From Ruminococcus sp. UBA4385 (lineage in GTDB: Bacteria; Bacillota_A; Clostridia; Oscillospirales; Ruminococcaceae), in the NCBI GenBank assembly GCA_002391065.1, contig DGRP01000062.1, forward strand, positions 1 to 11,880: a DNA stretch of 11,880 nt. Direction: 5' to 3'. Below, in pieces: positions 1 through 6,829 of the stretch. Position numbers and translations under genes: made by a program. How positions within the stretch are numbered: the first letter of the stretch is position 1; each line of letters begins with the position of its first letter. The notes under the pieces are model-generated. The model was not told the DNA's origin. It saw only the letters and a program-made list of their open reading frames with translations, and searched no databases.

Positions 1-152
1 AGCTGCCAGCCGTTGAAAGCATCAAGCAGATTGATATATCCCGGCTTTCCGTTGAGGACTTCGATCGGCAGATCCTTTCCATCCTCCATAAAAACTCTTG
101 ACGGCTTCTGATTAGGGTTGCAGCCGTACTTTAAAAGCATTTCGTTTGCCAT
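1..152 (-). CDS. purH: AICAR formyltransferase, stand-alone purH transformylase (N-terminal 50 residues, cut by window edge)
   Basis: Reading leftward from the ATG at 152 gives 50 codons with no stop before the window edge. The N-terminus contains [15 protein letters not shown], the counterpart of the LRYGENPHQ motif that opens the formyltransferase half of bifunctional PurH, where it lies about 200 residues in. Here it is at residues 7-21, so the cyclohydrolase half is absent and this should be a stand-alone enzyme transferring a formyl group from 10-formyl-THF to AICAR. A separate PurO-type cyclohydrolase is encoded two genes upstream, which fits a split pathway. GGAGG sits 7 nt before the ATG. 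The gene follows the GH25 gene by 27 nt and is probably the ninth gene of the operon. Only the start is visible, so catalytic residues cannot be checked. Confidence 0.88.
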   Translation of the reverse strand, partial: MANEMLLKYGCNPNQKPSRVFMEDGKDLPIEVLNGKPGYINLLDAFNGWQ

Positions 153-165
153 AGTTATGACCTCC
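150..165 (-). repeat. 16-bp translation-start repeat, copy at the AICAR transformylase gene
   Basis: The minus-strand sequence GGAGGTCATAACTATG ends in the start codon and is identical to the one at 1648-1663 before purO. It contains the ribosome binding site and spacer. Confidence 0.8.
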
Positions 166-179
166 TGATTATCAGCTCA

Positions 180-929
180 TCATTTCTGAGCATTTTCTTC
201 ACAGTATTTCTCGAATTGTTCTTTTGTGCCGTTAAACACATTCATATCTATACACTTTTCGTCACCGTCGTAGCCATCAAGCTCAGCTGTATCCGAATAC
301 TGCCAGATATCCCAGCTGTCAGCTTTTGCAAACGGAACATAGACCTGTCTTGTCCATGTGCTGTAGTTTTCAAACTCAGTATCTTCGATATAAGCGCTGA
401 ATGCCTTGCCTGTGGTATATATAACAGGCTTAACACCATAGTGTTGTTCAAGCTTATCAGCCATAGAACGGAGCTCTTTCTGTACCTTTTCTTTGTTTGG
501 CGGATCATCAAAATAGCTGCCGTAAAATTCAAGGTCTATCGCCGGCGGCAGAGCCTTGTCCGACACAGGTACAGTATCAATAAAATGCTCGGCCTGTTCA
601 GCACCGCTGCTGTCAAAACTGAAAAAGTGGTAAGCACCTGATATTACTCCGGCTTTTCTCGACTTTTCAAAGTTGTAAGAAAACCTCTCGTCTGTCCAAC
701 TGCTGCCCTCGGTAGCCTTGATGTAAGCAAAGCTTATATCCTGTTTGCTCAGCTTATCCCAGTCGATCGTTCCCTGATAGGAGGAAACATCAACTCCTCT
801 TACTTCATAGCCTGAAACAAACAGTTCATTAGGGTGCAGCACTTTTGCAAGTATCAGACCGCATACCGCTGCACCTGCTGCAAGAGCAGCACCGACAGAT
901 ATTAGTGTGACTTTAAGCGGCTTTTTCAT
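180..929 (-). CDS. Membrane-anchored GH25 lysozyme-like muramidase
   Basis: This 249-residue protein has a single hydrophobic segment near the N-terminus (about residues 8-30, after MKKPLK), then an extracytoplasmic glycoside hydrolase family 25 domain. Family signatures are GVDVS (45-49, D47), GAYHF (98-102), the acidic pair in IDLE (D132, E134), DIWQYSD (207-213) and IDMNVF (227-232). The catalytic acids expected for GH25, which cleaves the MurNAc-GlcNAc bond of peptidoglycan, are present. The frame stays open further upstream, but the ATG at 929 is preferred because AGAAGG lies just before it and an earlier start would overlap purO. The purO stop ends 1 nt before this ATG, so the two are likely co-translated. 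It is odd as a cell-wall gene inside a purine operon. No anchor other than the N-terminal helix is seen, so it may be a signal anchor or an uncleaved signal peptide. Confidence 0.9.
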   Translation of the reverse strand: MKKPLKVTLISVGAALAAGAAVCGLILAKVLHPNELFVSGYEVRGVDVSSYQGTIDWDKLSKQDISFAYIKATEGSSWTDERFSYNFEKSRKAGVISGAYHFFSFDSSGAEQAEHFIDTVPVSDKALPPAIDLEFYGSYFDDPPNKEKVQKELRSMADKLEQHYGVKPVIYTTGKAFSAYIEDTEFENYSTWTRQVYVPFAKADSWDIWQYSDTAELDGYDGDEKCIDMNVFNGTKEQFEKYCEENAQK

Positions 930-930
930 C

Positions 931-1650
931 TTAAACCTTCTGATACTTATTAACGACCTTAGTAACAGCCTTGCCGCTCTCGATATCAATATATCTTACA
1001 AAAAGAGACACCTTGTTATCCTCGTTAAGAGCGTTCCAGAGCTTCTCAGTGAACTCATCTATGCTGTCGGGAACGGTGATCTTCTCAGGCTCGCCCTCAA
1101 AGCTCGGCAGGGGAGAGCCGTCACCCATATAGGTGTGGATAAAGTGTCCGATACCGTTAAGTGGCTCGCTGTATGCGTAGGTAAATCTTTCTACGCAGTC
1201 AGGATTGCCGTCAGCCGACTTGATTATGTTCATAGCATAGTTATATTTGCCGTTATCAACGTGCATGATACCCGAGATACGTGGAGTGTAGTTCGGAGCA
1301 TCGTCCTCATAAACTCTTGTTCTGAGGGACTGCTCAAAGGTCTGCTGCTTGTCCATAAGCTCGTAAATGGTATCTGTCTGGTCGCCGTTAGTAACTATAG
1401 TCTTGTTTCCGAGCACACGAACAGGTGAATAAATGATAAGGTGCGGATCACTGAGCTTAGAAGGGTCAGCCGCCTCGGTCTTTATGCCGTCTTCGGTCTC
1501 GGTGAACACTCTGTTTCTGGAGTTTACGCTTCTGCCCATAATGAAGTATGCTGTTACAGCACTTTTTCCGTCAGGGCTCTTTCCGATGATGATACCTCTT
1601 CCGGGGTATGCGTTTGCTTTGAGCTGTTCATAAATATCAAGAGTTTTCAT
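931..1650 (-). CDS. purO: IMP cyclohydrolase, PurO type
   Basis: This 239-residue protein resembles the PurO family of IMP cyclohydrolases, best known from archaea and found in some Clostridia, which close the FAICAR ring to IMP, the last step of purine synthesis. Family-like stretches are YPGRGIIIG (15-23), MGRSVNSRNRVF (38-49), NGDQTD (88-93) and DAPNYTPRISG (117-127). It is unrelated in fold to the PurH cyclohydrolase domain. An in-frame ATG exists five codons upstream, but that start would overlap the GGAGG sequence lying 7 nt before the ATG at 1650, so 1650 is chosen. It follows purN by 20 nt and is followed 1 nt later by the GH25 gene. The last 16 bases through its ATG are identical to those before the AICAR transformylase gene. 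Confidence 0.88.
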   Translation of the reverse strand: MKTLDIYEQLKANAYPGRGIIIGKSPDGKSAVTAYFIMGRSVNSRNRVFTETEDGIKTEAADPSKLSDPHLIIYSPVRVLGNKTIVTNGDQTDTIYELMDKQQTFEQSLRTRVYEDDAPNYTPRISGIMHVDNGKYNYAMNIIKSADGNPDCVERFTYAYSEPLNGIGHFIHTYMGDGSPLPSFEGEPEKITVPDSIDEFTEKLWNALNEDNKVSLFVRYIDIESGKAVTKVVNKYQKV

Positions 1651-1663
1651 AGTTATGACCTCC
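1648..1663 (-). repeat. 16-bp translation-start repeat, copy at purO
   Basis: This copy is identical to 150-165. The identity stops exactly at the first base after the ATG and at the base before GGAGG, so only the initiation region is shared. The two genes encode the last two steps of IMP synthesis. Confidence 0.8.
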
Positions 1664-1670
1664 ATAATAA

Positions 1671-2297
1671 TTATAGATCGACAAATGCCTTGCCGTCTTT
1701 TATTGTTATTCTGTCCTCACAGAAAAGAGATACTGCCTTTGGCAGGAGCTTCCACTCAACATTCTCCATGATCTTTCTTTGCAGTGTTTCTGGAGTATCG
1801 TTGTTAGCAACGTCAACAGCTCCCTGTAAAATGATAGCGCCTGCATCAGCCTCTTCATTTACAAAGTGGATAGTTGCACCCGATACCTTGACACCGTATT
1901 CAAGAGCTTTCTCGTGAACTTTAAGTCCATAGAAGCCCTCACCGCAGAAGCTTGGAATAAGAGCAGGGTGAACATTGATGATCTTATAGCTGTAGGCTTC
2001 GGTCACGCACTTATCAAGTATAGTCATGAAGCCTGCAAGCACAACAAGATCGGCCTTCTGTCTATTTAGCTCGGCAAGTATAGCCTCGCTGTAGGTCTTG
2101 CTGTCGGAATATTCCTTCCTTGCAATAACCACAGAGGGTATGCCTGCTTTAGCTGCTCTTTCCAGAGCATAAGCTCCCTCTTTAGAGGATATAACACAGC
2201 TTATCCTGCCGCCCTTTATCTCGCCCCTGTTCTGAGCATCAATAAGTGCCTGCAGATTAGTTCCGCCGCCCGAAACGAGCACACAGATGTTTTTCAT
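1671..2297 (-). CDS. purN: Phosphoribosylglycinamide formyltransferase (GART)
   Basis: This is a 208-residue, full-length PurN, which transfers the formyl group of 10-formyl-THF to GAR to give FGAR. The phosphate-binding loop SGGGTNLQ is at residues 9-16. The catalytic set is present: N108 and H110 in INVHPALIPSF, H144 in SGATIHFV, and D151 in EEADAGAIILQ. The H144-D151 spacing matches the seven-residue spacing of H137 and D144 in E. coli PurN. GGAGG precedes the ATG at 2297 by about 7 nt. The gene lies 14 nt after purM and 20 nt before purO in the same orientation. Nothing looks truncated or damaged. Confidence 0.97.
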   Translation of the reverse strand: MKNICVLVSGGGTNLQALIDAQNRGEIKGGRISCVISSKEGAYALERAAKAGIPSVVIARKEYSDSKTYSEAILAELNRQKADLVVLAGFMTILDKCVTEAYSYKIINVHPALIPSFCGEGFYGLKVHEKALEYGVKVSGATIHFVNEEADAGAIILQGAVDVANNDTPETLQRKIMENVEWKLLPKAVSLFCEDRITIKDGKAFVDL

Positions 2298-2311
2298 ATC
2301 AATCCTCCGTA

Positions 2312-3352
2312 TCAGCAGATGATAACGCCCTCGTCGCTTTCAACGAGCTCACCGAGAACATAAGCTTCCTCGCCTGCTGCTTTAAGTGCGGCGATAGCCT
2401 TGTCAGCGTCAGCCTTATCAACAACAACAGTCATACCAACGCCCATGTTATAGGTGTTGAACATATCTCTCTCGGGAATATTGCCTGTTTTGGCAATTAC
2501 ATCAAACACAGGAAGCACCTGTACAGCAGACCTTTCAATCTTAGCAGAAAGTCCCTCGGGCAGAGCTCTCGGGATATTCTCATAGAAACCGCCGCCTGTG
2601 ATATGAGAGATCGACTTAACAGTTACGCTGTCGATAAGTGACATTATAGCCTTTACATATATTCTTGTCGGTGTCAGCAGTGTTTCACCAAGTGTCTGTC
2701 CGAGCTCATCATAGTGAACAGCTACAGATTTCTCATTAAGATCAAACACACTTCTGATAAGAGAGAAGCCGTTTGAATGAATACCGCTTGACTTGATAGC
2801 GATCATAACATCGCCTGCTTTCTGAGCTGAGGGGTCAAGTATCTTAGCTTTATCCACAACACCTACAGAGAAACCGGCGAGGTCATACTCATCATCAGGC
2901 ATAAGATTCGGGTGCTCGGCAGTTTCACCGCCTATAAGGGCGCAGCCTGCCTGAACACAGCCCTCGGCAACGCCTGAAACTATCTTTGCGATCTTTTCGG
3001 GGTAATTCTTTCCGCAGGCGATATAGTCTAGGAAGAACTGAGGCTTTGCACCGCAGCAGATAATGTCATTTACGCACATGGCAACGCAGTCGATACCTAC
3101 TGTATCGTGCTTGTCCATAATGAAAGCAAGCTTTATCTTAGTACCAACACCGTCGGTGCCTGAAACAAGAACAGGTCTGGAGATACCTGTCAGATCGAGC
3201 TCATACAGTCCGCCGAAGCCGCCTATACTGCCGATAGCTCCTGCGTTCATAGTTCTTGCGACGTGCTGCTTCATAAGCTCTACGGCTTTGTAGCCGGCAG
3301 TTACGTCAACACCTGCTTTTTTATAGCTTTCTGAAAAGCTTTTGTTATTCAT
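2312..3352 (-). CDS. purM: Phosphoribosylformylglycinamidine cyclo-ligase (AIR synthetase)
   Basis: This 346-residue protein matches PurM in length (about 345), the ATP-dependent enzyme that cyclises FGAM to AIR. Diagnostic motifs are TDGVGTK (66-72), VNDIICCGAKP (94-104), GGETAEHP (141-148; more often AEMPG in relatives), SSGIHSNGFSLIR (188-200) and HITGGGFYENIPR (250-262). The open frame extends 20 codons upstream into the purF 3' end, but the ATG at 3352 is preceded by AAAGGA at a normal distance, and MNNKSFSESYKKAGVDV is a typical PurM N-terminus. The gap after purF is 20 nt and before purN 14 nt. Confidence 0.97.
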   Translation of the reverse strand: MNNKSFSESYKKAGVDVTAGYKAVELMKQHVARTMNAGAIGSIGGFGGLYELDLTGISRPVLVSGTDGVGTKIKLAFIMDKHDTVGIDCVAMCVNDIICCGAKPQFFLDYIACGKNYPEKIAKIVSGVAEGCVQAGCALIGGETAEHPNLMPDDEYDLAGFSVGVVDKAKILDPSAQKAGDVMIAIKSSGIHSNGFSLIRSVFDLNEKSVAVHYDELGQTLGETLLTPTRIYVKAIMSLIDSVTVKSISHITGGGFYENIPRALPEGLSAKIERSAVQVLPVFDVIAKTGNIPERDMFNTYNMGVGMTVVVDKADADKAIAALKAAGEEAYVLGELVESDEGVIIC

Positions 3353-3372
3353 AAAAACAATCCTTTCGGGTT

Positions 3373-4794
3373 TTATTCTTTTCCTGTCCAGCAGTATGAG
3401 CAAAGCTTGCACTCAGGAATGCCGACTGCCTGAACAGTGCCCGGGTATGACTGAAATTCAAGGGAAGTAAGCTTCAGCCTTCTGCATATCTCATCACGAA
3501 GCATTCTTCCTCTTTCAGTATTTGAATCTGAGTATTCAGCGATATATTTAACACCCTCTGAACCCTCTTTTTCATCAATTATCTGTCTTGCGATAAGCTC
3601 AAGCTCAGATGTGCTTCTTGAGAAGTTCAGATACTTACAGCCGTACATGATCGGCGGACAGGCCGAACGCATATGTACCTCTTTTGCGCCGTTTTCATAA
3701 AGGAACTCAACAGTCTCGCGCATCTGAGTGCCTCTGACGATACTGTCATCAACAAAGAGCAGTTTTTTGCCTTCGATCAGGTCATGTACAGGAATAAGCT
3801 TCATTTTAGCGACTCTGTTTCTCATCGACTGATTGGTAGGCATAAAGCTTCTCGGCCATGTAGGAGTATACTTTATAAAAGGTCTGGCAAAAGGAATACC
3901 GCTTTTATTGGCATAGCCTATAGCATGAGGTGTTCCCGAATCAGGCACTCCGCAGACATAGTCAACATCAGGGAGCTTTCCGTTTTTCATATCGGTCTCA
4001 GCCATGATCTCACCGTTTTTGGTTCTCATGACCTCGACATTCACGCCCTCATATCTTGCATTTGGATAGCCGTAATATGTCCACAGGAAGGTACATATCT
4101 TAGTATCATCAGTACCCTCCGAAATAGTTGTACAGGCATCTTTGGTGAGCTCTACGATCTCAGCGGTTTTAAGCTCTTTATAGGTGCTATATCCAAGCTT
4201 CTGAAAAGCAAACGACTCAAATGAGAAGCAGAATCCGTCAGACCTTTTTCCGATGATGATCGGAAGTCTGCCATACTTGTCTCTTGCACAGATGATAGAA
4301 TTCTCTCTCATGATAACAAGCGACATAGTGCCCTCTATCTTATCCTGAGCGTATCTTATGCCGTCAACGAAGTTATCCTTCTGAGCGATAAGAGCGCCGA
4401 TGAGCCCTGCGGAGTTGATAGCACCGCTGCTCATAGTTTCAAAGTTAGAACAGCCGTTTTGCAGCAGCTCGTCAGAAAGCTCCTTAGCGTTTCTGATGAT
4501 ACCGATAGAGCAAATAGCATAGAGACCAAGCTTAGACCTTACCATTATAGGCTGAGGGTCAGTATCGCTGATACAGCCTATACAGATGTTTCCCCTCATG
4601 CTTTCAATATCTTTATCAAGCTTTGTTCTGAAAGGGGAGTTCTCAATGCTGTGAATATTTCTCTGATAGCCCAGCTCGGGAGAATAAGAGGTCATGCCTC
4701 CTCTTCTTGTTCCGAGATGTGAATGATAATCAGTTCCGAAGAAAACGTCCTGTATACAGTCGTTAGACGAAACTGCGCCGAAAAAACCGCCCAT
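3373..4794 (-). CDS. purF: PurF-like amidophosphoribosyltransferase with a degenerate glutaminase site
   Basis: This 473-residue protein has the PurF layout: an N-terminal class II glutaminase-like domain (about 1-225) and a C-terminal phosphoribosyltransferase (about 235-450). The PRPP loop LLFVDDSIVRGT (345-356) and GVPDSGTPHAIGYA (282-295) are intact. C234, C386, C465 and C468 align by eye with the four 4Fe-4S cysteines of B. subtilis PurF, including CSYCWTG versus CLACFTG. The glutaminase half is abnormal. It begins MGGFFGAVS rather than MCGIFG, so the nucleophile cysteine is missing. The GHVRY(S/A)T segment with the glutamine-binding arginine is replaced by IGCISDTDPQPI (72-83), and HNGNL by SIGII (96-100). 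The codon two before the ATG is the in-frame purC stop, so no upstream cysteine can be recruited. The protein probably makes phosphoribosylamine from PRPP with free or delivered ammonia. Its place between purC and purM supports a purine role. Confidence 0.9.
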   Translation of the reverse strand: MGGFFGAVSSNDCIQDVFFGTDYHSHLGTRRGGMTSYSPELGYQRNIHSIENSPFRTKLDKDIESMRGNICIGCISDTDPQPIMVRSKLGLYAICSIGIIRNAKELSDELLQNGCSNFETMSSGAINSAGLIGALIAQKDNFVDGIRYAQDKIEGTMSLVIMRENSIICARDKYGRLPIIIGKRSDGFCFSFESFAFQKLGYSTYKELKTAEIVELTKDACTTISEGTDDTKICTFLWTYYGYPNARYEGVNVEVMRTKNGEIMAETDMKNGKLPDVDYVCGVPDSGTPHAIGYANKSGIPFARPFIKYTPTWPRSFMPTNQSMRNRVAKMKLIPVHDLIEGKKLLFVDDSIVRGTQMRETVEFLYENGAKEVHMRSACPPIMYGCKYLNFSRSTSELELIARQIIDEKEGSEGVKYIAEYSDSNTERGRMLRDEICRRLKLTSLEFQSYPGTVQAVGIPECKLCSYCWTGKE

Positions 4795-4797
4795 GAA

Positions 4798-5514
4798 TTA
4801 TTCTCCCATTACTCTCTTGATCATTTCCTGGTAAGCTTCCTCTACGCCGCCGAGGTCTCTTCTGAATCTGTCCTTATCAAGCTTCTCGTGAGTTGTTGAA
4901 TCCCAGAAACGGCAGGTATCGGGTGAAATCTCATCAGCAAGAAGGATCTGTCCGTGGAATCTTCCGAACTCGATCTTAAAGTCAATAAGGTCAATATTGA
5001 TGTTCTTGAAGAACTTGACCATAAACTCATTTACCTTGAATGCATACTCAGCGATCTTGTCAAGCTCTTCCTTAGTGGCAATACCAAGTGCAAGAGCATA
5101 GTAGTCATTGATGAACGGATCACCGAGATCATCGTTCTTATAGCTGAATTCAAGAATAGGAGTGAGAAGCTTGGTGCCCTCTTCAACGCCCATTCTCTTC
5201 GAGAAGCTTCCTGCAGCAACATTTCTGATGATAACTTCGAGCTGAACTATCTCAACCTTTTTAACGACAGTCTCCCTGTCAGAGATCTCCTCAACAAGGT
5301 GAGTAGGAACGCCCTCTTTTTCAAGAAGCTTGAACATATAGTTTGTCATCTTGTTGTTGATAACGCCCTTGCCTGCAATTGTGCCCTTCTTCTCGCCGTT
5401 GAATGCGGTAGCATCGTCCTTATAGTCAACGATAACGAGATCCGGATCGTTAGTTGCGAATACCTTCTTTGCCTTTCCTTCGTAGAGCTGCTCGCCCTTG
5501 ATTACATCTGCCAT
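4798..5514 (-). CDS. purC: SAICAR synthetase
   Basis: This is a 238-residue PurC, the usual bacterial length of about 235-240. It joins CAIR and aspartate with ATP to make SAICAR. Conserved stretches are [10 protein letters not shown] (10-19), [15 protein letters not shown] (30-44), [11 protein letters not shown] (93-103), [10 protein letters not shown] (176-185) and [10 protein letters not shown] (196-205). AGGAGG lies 9 nt before the ATG at 5514. The stop TAA is followed by one codon (TTC) and then the purF ATG in the same frame, so purC and purF are likely translationally coupled. The gap from purE is 49 nt, the largest inside the operon, and shows no convincing terminator. Confidence 0.97.
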   Translation of the reverse strand: MADVIKGEQLYEGKAKKVFATNDPDLVIVDYKDDATAFNGEKKGTIAGKGVINNKMTNYMFKLLEKEGVPTHLVEEISDRETVVKKVEIVQLEVIIRNVAAGSFSKRMGVEEGTKLLTPILEFSYKNDDLGDPFINDYYALALGIATKEELDKIAEYAFKVNEFMVKFFKNINIDLIDFKIEFGRFHGQILLADEISPDTCRFWDSTTHEKLDKDRFRRDLGGVEEAYQEMIKRVMGE

Positions 5515-5563
5515 GATAAATTCCTCCTAAATATGTTTTCTGAACCTTTGCTCAGTATTTAAC

Positions 5564-6061
5564 TTAAAGTAATTCGATCTGCTTCTGAAGAGCCTTGTCC
5601 TTTGCAATGACACCTTCAAGCATTTGCTGCTTAGCTTTTTCAAGCTTGGTAGCCAGCACCTCGTCCGAGAGTGCAAGTATCTGAATAGCCAGAATAGCTG
5701 CATTTTTTGCACCGTCAACAGCAACTGTAGCAACAGGGATACCGCTTGGCATCATAACCGTAGCGAGAAGTGCATCAAGTCCGTCGAGGTTTGAGCTCTT
5801 GCACGGTATACCTATAACAGGGAGCGTTGTATGTCCTGCGATGACGCCTGCAAGATGTGCTGCCATGCCAGCGGCGCAGATAATAACTCCGAAGCCGTTT
5901 TCCTTTGCTTTGTCAGCAAACTCAGCCGCAAGAGACGGAGATCTGTGAGCTGACATTACATGGCACTCAAACTCCACACCGTAAGCCTTGAGCTCTTCAA
6001 GAGCCTTTTTTACAACGGGAAAATCGCTGTCCGAACCCATGATGACTGCAACTTTTTTCAT
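5564..6061 (-). CDS. purE: N5-carboxyaminoimidazole ribonucleotide mutase
   Basis: This 165-residue protein is a class I PurE, which moves the carboxyl group of N5-CAIR to give CAIR. It has the phosphate-binding GSDSD loop (9-13) and the MSAHRSP motif (36-42) with catalytic H39. ICAAGMAAHLAGVIAGHT, and later GIPCKSSNLDGLDALLA, are typical of the class I family. The partner PurK is not seen within the window. An AAAAGGA ribosome binding site precedes the ATG at 6061. The upstream membrane protein gene ends 6 nt before, so purE is the second gene of the operon. Confidence 0.96.
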   Translation of the reverse strand: MKKVAVIMGSDSDFPVVKKALEELKAYGVEFECHVMSAHRSPSLAAEFADKAKENGFGVIICAAGMAAHLAGVIAGHTTLPVIGIPCKSSNLDGLDALLATVMMPSGIPVATVAVDGAKNAAILAIQILALSDEVLATKLEKAKQQMLEGVIAKDKALQKQIELL

Positions 6062-6067
6062 TTTATA

Positions 6068-6553
6068 TCAATCCTTTTCTAAATAATTAGCTGTATGTTG
6101 TCTGCTTCGTCTGAAATTCTTCCAGCAGTGAATATGCTTATCTGTAAACAGATACTTGACCGTTACAAGATAGCATATCATAAAAGCAGATCTTGCTGCG
6201 ATCTCAAAAAGCATATCCAAGCTTGTATTATCGTCCAGCGCCAAAGCGATCAGAGGTATGATCTTATAACAATCTGCGATAAAAATAGCTGTAGAGAATA
6301 GTGTAGCTGCGCAAAAAGAATAGAACCCGATATCCAGATCTTTTGCCAGGGTATAAATACAAACCATCATCAGAGAAAGGATAATAATGATAACAGCAGC
6401 TGACATAATGCCGGTCGATGCTATATGCAAAAGAAGCGCTGCTATATCAAGAGCTGACACTATCCTGAGCTTTTTTAGACCGACCGCTGACATTTTGTCA
6501 TATTCAAGCTGTTTCTTTTCGATCTGCTCTGAATCAAAGCTGTTATCCCACAT
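6068..6553 (-). CDS. Predicted four-helix membrane protein of unknown function, first gene of the purine operon
   Basis: I do not recognise this 161-residue protein. A polar, charged N-terminus (1-30) is followed by about four hydrophobic segments: roughly 31-48, 51-70, 76-94 and 118-136. The tail after residue 139 is basic (HIHCWKNFRRSRQ). No catalytic motif, nucleotide-binding loop or known transporter signature is visible. It is too short for a purine permease or an ammonium transporter of the AmtB type. The ATG at 6553 has a CGGAG ribosome binding site about 8 nt upstream. Its stop is 6 nt before the purE ATG, so it should be transcribed with the purine genes. Whether its function is linked to purines is unknown. 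A rapidly evolving accessory protein captured at the head of the operon is an alternative. Confidence 0.78.
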   Translation of the reverse strand: MWDNSFDSEQIEKKQLEYDKMSAVGLKKLRIVSALDIAALLLHIASTGIMSAAVIIIILSLMMVCIYTLAKDLDIGFYSFCAATLFSTAIFIADCYKIIPLIALALDDNTSLDMLFEIAARSAFMICYLVTVKYLFTDKHIHCWKNFRRSRQHTANYLEKD

Positions 6554-6592
6554 AAAGCTACTCCGTTCATATCTATCTGGTAGTGTTATAAC

Positions 6593-6622
6593 AAAAAAAC
6601 TGCAACTATAGTGTTGCAGTTT
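6593..6622 (-). terminator. Rho-independent terminator upstream of the purine operon
   Basis: A perfect 10-bp stem (AAACTGCAAC at 6597-6606 paired with GTTGCAGTTT at 6613-6622) with a 6-nt loop is followed on the minus strand by an uninterrupted run of seven T (6599-6593, partly in the stem). On the plus strand the hairpin is followed by GG then five T, so it could work weakly in that direction too, but no plus-strand gene ends there. It would stop transcripts starting at the 6801-6829 promoter, about 40 nt before the first purine-operon gene. Confidence 0.8.
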
Positions 6623-6737
6623 GGTTTTTACGCACTTTTACCGTATGAGAATGCATAAAATCAAGACAGTTTCCGTATACATTGCGGATCCTGCCAAGTG
6701 AATATGAATCTGACATTTCAAATACTGTCAAAGCCAT
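6606..6737 (-). CDS. Possible 43-residue small protein or leader peptide
   Basis: An ATG at 6737 is preceded by GAGGAGAAGG, with AGGAG 6 nt from the start, and opens a 43-codon frame beginning MALTVFEMSDSYSLGRI. Its stop codon TAG falls in the loop of the terminator hairpin. A strong promoter lies about 65 nt upstream of the ATG. The frame stays open back to a TAA in the -10 region of that promoter, but offers no ATG, GTG or TTG start before 6737. I do not recognise the product. It has no membrane segment and no run of a regulatory amino acid codon that would suggest classical ribosome-mediated attenuation. It may be a small protein, a leader peptide, or chance within a regulatory RNA. Confidence 0.35.
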   Translation of the reverse strand: MALTVFEMSDSYSLGRIRNVYGNCLDFMHSHTVKVRKNQTATL

Positions 6738-6800
6738 AGCCTTCTCCTCGATCGTGAGTGTAATCAGTCCGCCGTCTGAGACGACGTTTCCACATCTACT

Positions 6801-6829
6801 ATTTTACAATATTTGCTCTTAAATTTCAA
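6801..6829 (-). promoter_or_regulatory. Sigma-A-type promoter for the leader transcript
   Basis: On the minus strand TTGAAA (6829-6824) is followed by a 17-nt spacer and TAAAAT (6806-6801), close to the TTGACA/TATAAT consensus at ideal spacing in an A+T-rich stretch. Transcription would begin near 6794 and reach the terminator after about 200 nt. This is the best promoter found upstream of the purine operon. Confidence 0.6.

Noticed and set aside
907..1428. Long plus-strand frame of 173 codons opposite purO
   Set aside because: It lies antisense to a well-supported gene, has no ribosome binding site and no recognisable protein pattern; it mirrors purO codon usage.
5515..5563. Possible internal promoter or attenuator in the purE-purC gap
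   Set aside because: Only a 4-bp stem and no -35/-10 pair were found; the gap is short and looks like a simple leader for purC.
6554..6800. Purine, PRPP or guanidine riboswitch before the purine operon
   Set aside because: I could not find the conserved core sequences of these classes by eye; a covariance search would decide.
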